Part shown: positions 1 through 9,407 of the stretch, in pieces
Layout: each line of letters begins with the position of its first letter
Numbering within the stretch: position 1 is the stretch's first letter
NCBI GenBank assembly: GCA_949128115.1
Contig: OX421963.1
Span: 53,563,306 to 53,627,305, forward strand
DNA from: Anaspis maculata
Lineage: Eukaryota; Arthropoda; Insecta; Coleoptera; Scraptiidae
Reading direction: 5' to 3'
Length of the DNA stretch: 64,000 nt
Made by a program: the position numbers and the translations under genes
The notes under the pieces: generated by a model
What the model saw: only the letters and a program-made list of their open reading frames with translations
Told to the model about the DNA's origin: nothing
Database searches by the model: none

Positions 1-1069
1 TATAGCCGCTTTAGCTATACGCAGCTCCGCAGATTCTTTGTTTTGTTGCTGATTGCTTCTTAAAGATTCCACGTTCATTTTCTTTGCCTACAAAGTGACA
101 CAATCATGATCCTGCAATTTTCCACTCTTGATAGAACACTCACTTGCTCTCTCAATGCTTTTTCGTGGCTGAAAACTTTACTGACAATTTGGCTGTAGAA
201 GTAGATAATCATGCTCATCGGTATGCAATACGAGCAGAAAAAAATGACGGCGACAAACAAGTGATTGTCGAATGTGTTAGTTAAATAATCGAACGAACAA
301 GAAGTCAAAAATCCTTCCGGAACGAACCTTCCCCACACTTCCAACAAAGGCATCGTGGCCCAAGGTATGGTGTAGCCCCAGACTATAATTATCATAACCA
401 AAGCCTTGGTCCTGGTCAGTTTTCCATCGAACGGTCTAGTGATCGTCGTATATCTGTCGTAAGCTATACAAGCATTGGTCATTCCCGCACCGATCCCAGA
501 CAACGAGCCCATGAAAGCAAAAATCTGGCAACCCAAATGGCCAGTAGCGAAGCCTCGATAAAAGGAGTTGTAGATAAAAATTGGAGTTTTGATCATCATG
601 AGGAAGTCACAAAACGCCAAATTGACTACAAACATGTTGGATGCAGTTCTCAGACTTTTCGCCCTGAAAAATTCATTTCAATACAATACAATTTAAAAAG
701 TGGACTGAAAACTAAAGCAAAAAAGTTATAGTTCTCTGTCCAATTTTCATTGTTCTATAACTAACGTTGAAAAGACCCAGATCACTAAGCCATTGCCGAT
801 AGTCGACATAACAAAGAAGAATATGTAGAGTAGGCCCAATAGGAAATGGATGGAAGCTTCTGGCTCGTTGTAAGTAAACCAGTGCTCGGGTATGTGAACC
901 AACTGATCTTGAGGAACGTTCCATGCTAATTTGTGGTGAGTTTGTTCGATTGCTTCTACAATTCTTTAAACAATTCAATGAAAATGGTTAATCCACTCTT
1001 CAGGTATCAGGTATGTTCTCACCTGGCTGCGGGAGAGGGTGCGTAAATGGTAAAATTGTCCGGGATCAT
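1..1069 (-). CDS. UV-sensitive opsin, 5' four exons (partial)
   Basis: Rhodopsin-class GPCR of photoreceptor membranes that binds retinal and signals through Gq. Coding exons by splice motif and phase: 1069-1023, 963-766, 663-144 and 87-1, giving 284 residues before the window edge. Visible: N-glycosylation site NFT at 5-7, the motif [15 protein letters not shown] (30-44), TM1 about 56-80, TM2 from 92, the disulfide cysteines C127 and C204, DRY at 151-153, and [11 protein letters not shown] before loop 3. Exon 4 supplies the loop-3 motif [10 protein letters not shown]. Lys107 in TM2 (MMIKTPIF) is the residue known to mark insect UV opsins (bovine position 90). TM6, TM7 and the Schiff-base lysine lie outside the window. 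The ATG was chosen because the 47-nt exon 1 joins exon 2 in phase; the exon 1/2 junction is the least certain. Confidence 0.93.
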
Positions 1070-1138
1070 TTTTCACTGGTTTGGCAAATTCATCTCTCGG
1101 AGAGCAGGAAATTACAAATCGTGTCGGAATGCAGCGGG

Positions 1139-1148
1139 ATTTTATATA
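1139..1148 (-). promoter_or_regulatory. TATA box of the opsin gene
   Basis: On the minus strand TATATAAAAT lies about 70 nt upstream of the opsin ATG, leaving room for a 5' UTR of roughly 40 nt, as is usual for opsins. A TAAT-rich stretch further upstream (about 1171-1200) could hold homeodomain sites. No perfect rhodopsin core sequence was found. Confidence 0.55.
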
Positions 1149-1214
1149 GAAACCAGAGAGTAATCGAATAAAACTGACCCTAATCTGCCTAATAACATTA
1201 AGCACAGATTTGAG

Positions 1215-2238
1215 TGATTATAAAAGCTTATCAAATCCTCAATAGCCATACAAATGTCAAGGTTAAACTTCTTTATGAGGAAACTCGAGCGCAATGTGCA
1301 TGGCATGTCTTCGGATTCCCAGTGAAATTATTACAATAGTAGGTACCTATATTTATTGTTGAACAGGTTGCAATGGGTTCTTATCATAGACGTTCTTATA
1401 ACAAAATACGATTTTATTGGCGTAGGTCGATGCCTGAGTTTAGTTTAGTTTAGTTCATTTATACTCTACTACAATGACCTTAGCCTAAGGTATTTTATAA
1501 TCTTCAAGTGAAAAAAATGAACTACTTTCGAGTTGAAAGAATATAAAAAAATCTTTGGCACCAAGAAAGGAAATAGAAATTCAGCTCATCACGTTCCATC
1601 TGTTCAAATGAGTGAATAAGTGCGCCAAAACCAGTACTGGGTTGCCACATGAACATCGGGGAGCAGTCGAGATGTGCCAATCAACATCAATATGTATTGG
1701 TCCGTTTAGGGTTTGAAACGATGCTGCTGCACAAATAATCAGTTTTGAGCAGGAAAAATCCCCCAGAGGTCGTGGTGTGGTGCGTACGTGGTCCATAATT
1801 TTTGTCAAAGAAATGCCGATTGCTCGCAGGCCTGTGTCAGGTTCTCGCCGCGGGATGAACCGCTGAAGGAATTTGTACAAAAGAGGTCCCTTTTGCGAGT
1901 GAGGTCCCCGGAGGACTTCTTTTGCACCTTATTATGCGATCTGACCACCTGATTGTCTGTTTAGACATCTTCTAAAACTTGTGTTTGATTTCAATTACCT
2001 ACGTACGTGCCTACCTATATTTTATAATAAATTCATCCAACTGCTTCTGATGAAATAACAGAGCTATAATATCATTATTTTGATTGAATTAAGCAATTTT
2101 CAAGTCACTAGTAACATCGGTCCTATGAGTTCAACTTCCTGGCGTGGATAATCCTTTTTTTCTTACTTATACTATAATAATTAATTAGTTTCTCCGCTTT
2201 TGGTCATAGCTGCAAGTTTCACGATTAAGTGCTAATAC
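1215..2238. other. Intergenic region, no gene seen
   Basis: AT-rich spacer between the opsin promoter and the left end of the large inverted-repeat element. It has short tag-rich repeats near 1437-1452. Open frames here are short, without family motifs or splice structure. Confidence 0.5.
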
Positions 2239-2989
2239 TTATGCCCGCGGCACACGGTGCATTTTTGCATGCAAGTTTTGCTGCTGGATTTCTAGGCAGG
2301 TTGGATGTCATGGAAACTGTGTCATTTTGGGTTTGCGGCATGTTTTCCGTGCTGGATTTCAGGCTGGAAATTGTTCCTATTTTTTCGTGCAGGTTTTCCA
2401 TGCATGTTTATGTCATCCTGACAATCAACGATAAAATTGTGTCAGATTATCAAAGTTGAAAGGAAGTGTGCAATTGATGTCCCGTAGGGTTCCGAGGGGT
2501 ATCGTCAGGTTCCAGTATCATGATCTTCAGCTTCAGCAAAGAGCAGGTATCAGCCGCCGACGTTTTTCGCATGTTTGTTTGAACCAAGTAGGTATAGGCA
2601 GGTAGGTACTCATAAAAGCTTCTCATAATTTTTCTTCCTATAATAAATGCAACAAAACAACTACATATTATCTATCAATTCGTTTGTCTACGCAGATCAC
2701 AGAGCACAGACACTATCGAGGAGAATATCAATGCGCCAAAGTCGCCCCGTGATCTGATTATCTGATCTAGGTCCTCAACAGCTGTTTTCCATCTTCATGT
2801 GCTGTCCTATTCAGCGCCATCAGTTCTCTGTTCCATGATCTATGTTGTGGCTCCAAAAGACACTGAAGAGTGAAGACTACGGTTGCATTTGATGGCACAC
2901 GACAATATCAATACTGCAATATTTGTCTTCCAGTGTTCCTTGATCTCGGAGTGGCCACTTTTTTGTCTTCATATATAATTTTCTTTGGT

Positions 2990-3720
2990 GCTCCATTGTG
3001 TATTCTTGTGTTGTTCGAAGCCCTACTGAGCCCCAATCGCTATTCTCTTCTACCTCGAAGCCCCGCGCGGGGCGCCTCGCGAGCTTTCCTTCTCCTTGCT
3101 GTATAATTGGTTCCTCTCGTTTCATTTGGAACCCTAATTAAAAGCCTTGTGTATTTTTGTGTTCTTCCCTACGGCTTACTGTATCGTTTGGTTACTTATG
3201 TGTCATTTGGAATTCTGATTAGTACCCTTGTGTATTTTCGTGCTCTTCCCTGTGCTTTGCTGTATCGTCAGGTTTCCTATAGCAGGCCCCCTCATGCCTT
3301 GTTGTATCCTCTGAAACCACTGACGTTCTGAAACCATAGTGAGATCCTTTGTACGGGGTGTTTATAAGAAACTGTGATCGCGGCAGGCATGGGTCGGGCT
3401 GAAAAACGCAGTAACAGGCGTAATTGTAGTGATCGAAAGCGGATTCCAAAGGTGATGCGATCACAAACGTTTATAAACACCCGGTATCTCCATAATGTCA
3501 TTTGGCAACATATTTGGCCCCCTTGTATATTATTCTTGTAGCGTTTGGAACTGTAGTGAGCTCTTCTATGTAGGTATTCTTGTGTTGTTCGGGGCCTACT
3601 ACGACCTCCATTGCCGCGTTCTTCTGTTCCGAAGCAATTTTGAACTATATTGTGCCTAGTCAGGTCGTTTGGTTCCCTAGCGGGCCCCATTATGTTTTGT
3701 TGTATACTCTGAGGATGTTC
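2990..3720 (+). repeat. Imperfect tandem repeats in the left arm
   Basis: Units of roughly 80 bp share wording such as TTGTGTATTTTTGTG, CTGTATCGT and a TTTGGAAC-type start. Diverged inverted versions lie at about 6300-7310 (for example ATACAAAACAG and GAGCCCAAGCAAGGCTCC). The open frames across this region reflect the repeats and are not judged genes. Confidence 0.4.
3354..3484. mobile_element. MITE, 131 bp, TA duplication
   Basis: The ends CGGGGTGTTTATAA and TTATAAACACCCGG are inverted repeats that extend inward to GTGATCGC/GCGATCAC. TA flanks both sides (3352-3353, 3485-3486). There is no coding capacity. Consistent with a Tc1/mariner-type MITE. Confidence 0.75.
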
Positions 3721-3899
3721 TCTTGAGACTTTTTTCCAGGGCTCCAATTTTTCGAGGACATTTTTTTCAGGGACATTTTTCCTGTGACTTTGCTGTCGAA
3801 GGTATGTTATCTCCGGGGACATTTTTTCCTCAAGACTTATTCCCAAAGACGTTTTGTGGGAGACAGTTTTTCTCGCGTTTTTCAAATCCCCGATATACC

Positions 3900-5200
3900 C
3901 ATACTGTGCCCATATTCAATGTGTGAATATCCATTCCCCTAGAAATAGTCAATATTGTTTACAGTGTTCAATTGCAGGAAATGTCAGCCCTCAGTAGTAG
4001 CTCATGGTAATAAGACGGATAGTGGGGTCGGTACAGTTTTATACGCTGCATTTTTGAGTAATGCAATGTCTTTTGGCACACATGTTCTTAGCACCTGTCT
4101 GAACAATTTTGTCCATCGCCGCAAATGAAATTTCAGTTGAGATCCTGTATACATGGTGAATAAGAATTTTTTTTTTAAATTGCATCTTTTGAACGGACAA
4201 AGGTAGAGTATTGCAGGGCATGTCATATGATGCACAGTTTCATAGTTGTTGAGGTACAACAAACCATTTTGGAACGTTGCTAACCGTTTTCGAGATATTG
4301 TCAAAGGTCACCGTCGTCTTACCTTTTCTGGCTTCTATTCGGGACATTCTGATATGCCCGAATACTGGACAATCGTTGCCTTCAACTGGGTGACGTATAG
4401 GAGAGGACTCGCTTGGCTTTTTCAGTACCTTCCGGTTTTTAATAAGTGGCGCAAGTTAAATATAACTCAGAAAGGGGGACGTTTTTGACGTTTATTGAAC
4501 ATTAAAGACTATCGAAAATAAACGAAGTATAATAATTAAATGACGAGAATACAGTACTTACATTATAGAGTACACCACGTCGACCCCGTGCACCGCAATG
4601 AACCTTTTCTATTCTGCCCCTGGTAGTCCCGGCACAACTACCACGCGATCGGCTCGGATCAAAAGAGGCCTTCCTCTTTGTCTCTAAAGGTTTTATCACC
4701 TCGGTTCATTCTTCACCCCTCCTTTGGATTTTTCCATGGAGGTCGGTGGACGGTGTACTTTGACTGTCGCGGATGTGATGATTCTGCTCATCTTTGCAAA
4801 AATTGCAACTTTGCGTTCCCGGATCATTGCGATGCAAGAGGTGCAACGTACTTATAATTACTATATCGGGTGCAGTCGGTTACACCGAGACATACTGGGT
4901 GAACCCTAACTTAAAATTGTAATTTCCGACATTACCCCCCCCCCCTCCCCCCCGCCTATAAAATTGGCGGCTGTCCCCAGCTGTTTGGTTGCCATTGATT
5001 CAGGTGTTGCAACAATAATTGTCTCCGCAGTAACAAAACCAAGTTTCACTGAACGAAAGTTCAACTTCAACTGAAATACTGTGCCTTAGTTTTTTTTGCG
5101 GCATTGGTTTAAAAACGATTTTTTTTTTGTTGATCTATTTCAAATAAGTATTTGTTTAGTTTATTGATGAAATGATGAGAATTGTCTGGATTAATTGTTT
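3900..5200. other. Non-coding interior of the large element
   Basis: No supported gene. It contains a C-rich run at about 4935-4952 and poly-T tracts near 5090 and 5122. Open frames are under 100 codons and without recognisable motifs. Confidence 0.4.
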
Positions 5201-5212
5201 TTTCATACCAGT

Positions 5213-6057
5213 CTAAATTTCGGGATTGAATCCCGAAAATCCCGGGATCCTGGGATCGTGATTCTTTGATCCTGAAATCTCGGGATCAGGATTTTTTTCC
5301 GGGATTGCACCCCCTGATGCCAATGTTTTGTTCAGTCTTTCCGTCAATCCGTTCGTCGCAGAATGATATGATGACGTGAATTGCGAGCACCCACCCATTG
5401 CCTTCACCAACTCTGTCACCAATTCCGATTGGAAGACTTTTCCTCTGTCTAACAGTAGGTATTTTGGGCAACCGTGTCTCGCTAGAATGTCCTCCAGTAT
5501 GAACCGTGCTACTGGGGCAGCTTTGCTACTATCGAGAGCTCGTGTCTGTGCGTAGCGCGTCGCGTAGTCTGTCGCTACCACGATGTATTTTGCCCCTTGT
5601 TTTGTCTTCGGAAAAGGAGCAAGAAGGTCGATCCCTACTTCATAAAATGGGGTAGCAACTTCTAAGTGTTCTAGTAGTCCCTGTGGTCGCTGGTTACTGC
5701 CGCGTCTGGCTTGGCGTCTTGGCATCCCTTTACGAATTTTGTCACGTCCTTTTGCAAGGTGGCCCAATAGAATCGATCTTTTATTCTACTGAGTGTTTTC
5801 GCGATGCCTAAGTAACCAGCCAAGGGCTCGCTGTGGTGTGCTAGTGAAATTTCGCCAACAAGTTTTATGGGAATCACCAGCAGATCTTCGCGCCCAGCTG
5901 TGGTTGCGTTCATAAACATTAACACCCAATTAAAAAAAAAACTCCAATAGTCAAGGTCTCTTGTTGCTCTGATTGATTCGGTGGTATGGGGTGGCGCATC
6001 TTTTTCTTTCTCTGGTGTTATGTTGGATCCGTGATAGCCCCGGATAGTCCCAGTCAC
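5213..6057 (-). pseudogene. Ty3/gypsy integrase fragment
   Basis: Two overlapping minus-strand frames (6057-5671, then 5767-5213) together cover a retrotransposon integrase. The first holds the zinc-binding region (HHSEPLAGYLGIAKTLSRI, then RFYWATLQKDV), with the usual second His replaced by Tyr. The second holds the catalytic core: D in GIDLLAPFPKT, D in LLLDRGKVFQS, E in GLTERLNKTL, consistent with a DDE triad. The frame change near 5700-5767 and loss of the C-terminal domain after TLASGG mean it is dead. The sequence after 5330 turns into GGGATCC/ATCCCG repeats. No flanking LTR was found. Confidence 0.85.
5214..5312. repeat. Short GGGAT/ATCCC repeat cluster
   Basis: Multiple copies of a GGGATTGAATCCCGAAA-like unit, both orientations, truncate the integrase reading frame at its C-terminal end. 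The origin is not recognised. Confidence 0.6.
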
Positions 6058-7987
6058 GGGGGACAGCTACGAGCAGGCTGAGGGCCGGAGTTGAAGAGAT
6101 TGCTGACTAAGTATTCCGTGTTTCTTGAGAATACTCCTCCAGCTGACCCTGCTTGCAACTCCTATCAACGCTCCGATTTGCTTTCTTCTGAGAAAATGAA
6201 GACCCTTGTTCCTTGTTACATCCGTGGAATTTCCGGACAAAGGACAGAACAAACTGAAGAAGCGACTGGATCTTGGCGAAGTAAAATGTGATCAACAATG
6301 TAGAATACTTTCCAAATATCAGAGCATGCTATTTGGTTTACAGAAAGACCGTCCCCCAACAAAACGTTCCAGGAAGTTGTGGTGACTGAAGCCCCATTGA
6401 ACTTCTATTCGTGAAAGATTCCTGGGGGCTCTTGGTGGCTGAAGACTAGCGCTCCTGAGATAACTATTAAGACTCTCTCAAAAACAAATGTTACCAGAAG
6501 ACTCCTGAGAACCAAACAGGGTTCCAGACTATACAAAACAGTAGGTACTGATGCCCTGACTTAAAGAAATGACCCCCAAAGATTTCAGGGGGTCAAATAG
6601 AGCTGAACATCTAAGGTATAAGATGGCACTAGTGAGTACCCTTTCCAAGCAGAAAAACCCATACACTTTGGAGAATCTTCCGAAGGCCATAATATGGTCT
6701 CCTTATCACGTAATACATGGGTTCCTTATCACAGTCTTCCATGAGCCAAACAGGGCTCCACAGCATGAAAGGCGGCAAGGATGGTCGTCCCCGTCCCCGT
6801 CCGTCCCGGTGACCGCTGACCATAGTTAAATACCGCAAAAACCAATTGCCTGTTGTTTAAAAAAAAGAAATGGTCTGAACCGGTTCACAGAATGAAAAGT
6901 GGGTGCAGGCGTCCATTTCCCTCTTTTGCTTGTTATTCCGTTTTACAAGAAAACTTCTGTTCCATTCCTGTTCTTTTATTACTATTGTTATAAACAAAAG
7001 AGACTCAAAGATTCCTGCAGGCCAAAGAGGACTCGTTATCACATAAGGCGACTCTGGTACCCTCACATAACAAAAATGACACCTAACGACTTCCGAGAGC
7101 TTGATATGGCGCTACAGTTTACACCTTAGGTACAAGACGACACTGGTCACTGAACTAAACGAAAAAAAGACATTCAAAAACTTGCGAGGGTCATATGGGT
7201 ATTTGATCACAAAAGACAACTCTGCTCTGGCGCACTCGTTTAAGAAAAAGACATTGATCAAAGACTTCCGGAGCCCAAGCAAGGCTCCTCACCTTACAAG
7301 ACGATATTGATGCTCGCATTAGACGACCTCGGCTAGCGAAAGATCACGCGACTGCAAATCATGAACATTCCAACGAACAAGGAGGGTTTTAACAAGACTC
7401 ACATCAGAGACTGAACTTGAAAGGATTCAAAAATAATAAAATTTGCAAGCAAAAATGCACGGAAAATAGGAACAGATCCTGCCTGAAAACCGGCTTGAAA
7501 ATTTAAAAAACTAGAAAGAGAGAGCTCGGGTTTCCATAACACCAGCCTGCCTGGCTTCCTGCCTGGAAATCCAGCACCAAAAATTGCATGCAAAAATGCA
7601 CCGTGTGAAGCGGTCCAAATCCCCTGCTTGTTTTCCAGGCAGGAAATTCAGTTTAGGTTAGGTGTCAAAGTCAATGAGTCTTGAATAATCATCCTGAACT
7701 GCACAATTCTACACATGTACCACTATTTGAATGATACCTTGCACTTGACTTCATAGCACGCACCAAACTGATCTAATAAACAAGTTGAGCTGTTTCCAAA
7801 CTATAAGATGACATCTAATATCAGTCTGACAGCATTCGTCAAAAATCCAGCACAGCTTCCTGCCTCGTGTGATGCCAAAACCTGCACGAAAACATGCAAC
7901 AAAACCTGCCTGGAAATCCTGCCTAGAAAACCTGCCTGGAAAACCTGCCTGCAAACATGCACCGTGTGCCGCGGGCATTAATGAGCT

Positions 7988-8133
7988 TGTGGCGGCTCTC
8001 ATGTGGGCGTGTGACGGAGGGACTGTTGTCTCCCTTGATAGCTTAGTGGTTAGAGTATCCATCCGGCAAATGGAAGACGCAGGTTCGAATCTTGCTCAGG
8101 GCAGACACTTTTTCTCCGTCACATCGCGCCATA
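7988..8133 (+). repeat. 5' LTR of the TRIM element
   Basis: Begins TGTGGCGGCTCTCATGTGGG. It differs from the 3' LTR by about five transitions in 146 bp, so the insertion is not recent. It ends at the ATA before the primer-binding-like site. Confidence 0.78.
8033..8102 (+). ncRNA. tRNA-like Pol III unit in the 5' LTR
   Basis: Folds as a near-complete cloverleaf: acceptor CCTTGA/TCAGGG, D stem GCTT/GAGT, anticodon stem TCCAT/ATGGA around the loop CCGGCAA, and T arm GCAGG-TTCGAAT-CTTGC. Box A is TAGCTTAGTGG and box B is GGTTCGAATCT. A TTTTT terminator follows at 8109-8113. The anticodon would be GGC, but U33 is replaced by C, so a working tRNA is unlikely; a transcribed tRNA-derived RNA is possible. 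Confidence 0.72.
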
Positions 8134-8135
8134 AA

Positions 8136-8149
8136 TGGTGACCCCGAAC
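8136..8149 (+). other. Primer binding site of the TRIM element
   Basis: TGGTGACCCCGAAC begins two bases after the 5' LTR. This matches the TGGTGACCCC-type primer sites seen in many insect LTR elements. The priming tRNA is not determined here. Confidence 0.7.
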
Positions 8150-8332
8150 AACAATAACACGCACGCAACACGCTACTTAAATAAACAAGTAACAGCGAAC
8201 AATTGAATAGCACCGCCACTTCTCTTCCTACGTCCACCCACGTGTCCTATCCGTCGCCCTAGCTGGGGGGTACCGAACAACGGTTTATAAGAACGGTGAA
8301 CACGGATGACATACGAGACGAACGACGTCTCT

Positions 8333-8345
8333 GGAGGGGGAGTAC
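8333..8345 (+). other. Polypurine tract of the TRIM element
   Basis: GGAGGGGGAGTAC abuts the TG start of the 3' LTR, as expected for plus-strand priming. Confidence 0.7.
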
Positions 8346-8491
8346 TGTGGCGGCTCTCATGTGGGCGTGTGACGGAGGGACTGTTGTCTCTCTTGATAGC
8401 TTAGTAGTTAGAGTATCCATCCGGTAAATGGAAGACGCAGGTTCGAATCCTGCTCAGGGCAGACACTTTTTCTCCGTCACATCGCGCTATA
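8346..8491 (+). repeat. 3' LTR of the TRIM element
   Basis: Direct copy of 7988-8133 exactly 358 bp downstream. It keeps box A (one change), a perfect consensus box B GGTTCGAATCC and the T-run. Confidence 0.78.
8391..8460 (+). ncRNA. tRNA-like Pol III unit in the 3' LTR
   Basis: Second copy. The T stem is fully paired (GCAGG/CCTGC) and box B is perfect. The anticodon position reads GGT instead of GGC. TTTTT follows at 8467-8471. Confidence 0.72.
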
Positions 8492-8815
8492 AGCTAATGC
8501 GCAGACGGCAAGATTTTTTTGTATCGATATCGTCGATCAACGAGTAGGTACTAACTTAGCAAGATGACTTGATCAAAATTTTTGTTCGAAAGATACGAGA
8601 GATGAAGTAAACAAGTGAGTATGCCTTCACGTGCGTGAGTCTCAGTAGCGCATTTTCTCAAAGAGGCATATTGTGAACGTAAAGAAATTTGGTTGAAGGA
8701 GAAACACCATTCCTTGCCCACTTTCTTCATTCGAAACTCATTGTGATATTGTGTTATCGGAATGGGGTACTTGCCAATGAAATAGATTTGAATGAAAATT
8801 CTTTCACTCATCAAT

Positions 8816-9407
8816 ATATTTTTTTGTTTGAGGGCGGGAGCTGGGAGCGGCGACTGATCAACAGTAGTCTATTCTTTCCCATTTTTAGTCGGCTATCCAC
8901 ATAGCGAAAGAATTAGATCGCTATGTCTTCGGGTTTATATTTTCCATTTATCTCTTACTTTGAGAGCAGCGTGTGGGAATGGCAGCATTCTGCAAAGAAA
9001 TTCTTCCACAGTTTGAGTTGGGAGTTTCTGAATGTTTGAGGTAACATTAAAATGTAATTCGGTGGAAATTATTGAAAGTTGCACTTTTTTTCTTTTGGGG
9101 GTGGAAGTTGGAGGCGGCGCCATGTCAAAGGTAGCCTATTCTTTCCCATTTTTAGTTAGCTATTCATAGAGCGAAAGAATTAGATCGTTATGTCTTCGGG
9201 TTTATGTTTTTCATTTATCTCTCACTTTGAGGGCAGCGTGTGGGGGCGGCAGCATTCGGCAAAGTAACTGTTGCACAGTTTGAGTTGGGAGTTTCTAAAT
9301 GTGAGGGAAATATGACAATCAGTGAAAATTGTGAAAGTTGCATTTTTTTGTTTGGAGGCGGCAGCTGGAGGCGGCGGCTAATTTAAAGTGGCCTATATTT
9401 TTCCAAT
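8816..9407 (+). repeat. Satellite-like tandem repeat, period about 270 bp
   Basis: Units start near CTTTCCCATTTTTAGT (8875, 9147) and include GAAAGAATTAGATCG, TATGTCTTCGGGTTTAT and CACAGTTTGAGTTGGGAG. The array continues at 10695 after interruption by the THAP element. Confidence 0.75.

Larger units (their letters stand above)
2242..7977. mobile_element. Large TIR element with TTA target duplication
   Basis: The left end TGCCCGCGGCACACGGTGCA (2242) is repeated inverted at the right end (to 7977). Both ends are followed by similar text built from repeats of a TTTGCATGCAGGTTTT-like motif. TTA flanks both sides (2239-2241 and 7978-7980), the three-base duplication typical of PIF/Harbinger elements. 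Inside, GTTCC-type imperfect repeats at 2990-3720 recur inverted at about 6300-7310, so the subterminal arms also fold back. No transposase is readable; the middle carries a gypsy fragment. It may be a non-autonomous foldback element or two solo ends that happen to face each other. Confidence 0.5.
7988..8491 (+). mobile_element. TRIM-type LTR retrotransposon with tRNA-like LTRs
   Basis: Complete miniature LTR element of 504 bp with no coding capacity. It has two direct LTRs of 146 bp, a primer-binding-like site TGGTGACCCCGAAC two bases after the 5' LTR, a 212-bp interior, and a purine tract GGAGGGGGA directly before the 3' LTR. AGCT flanks both ends (7984-7987, 8492-8495), a likely 4-bp target duplication. 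PBS and PPT wording resemble insect Ty3/gypsy elements, so a gypsy partner probably supplies its enzymes. Each LTR contains a Pol III-type tRNA-like unit. Plant Cassandra TRIMs, with 5S rDNA in their LTRs, are the closest design I know. Confidence 0.8.

Noticed and set aside
8033..8102. A functional tRNA-Ala gene
   Set aside because: The cloverleaf is good, but position 33 is C, the 5' and 3' copies differ at the anticodon, and both sit inside LTRs.
7869..8141. 90-codon plus-strand open frame across the TRIM boundary
   Set aside because: It runs from the TIR element into the LTR and has no motif; chance frame.
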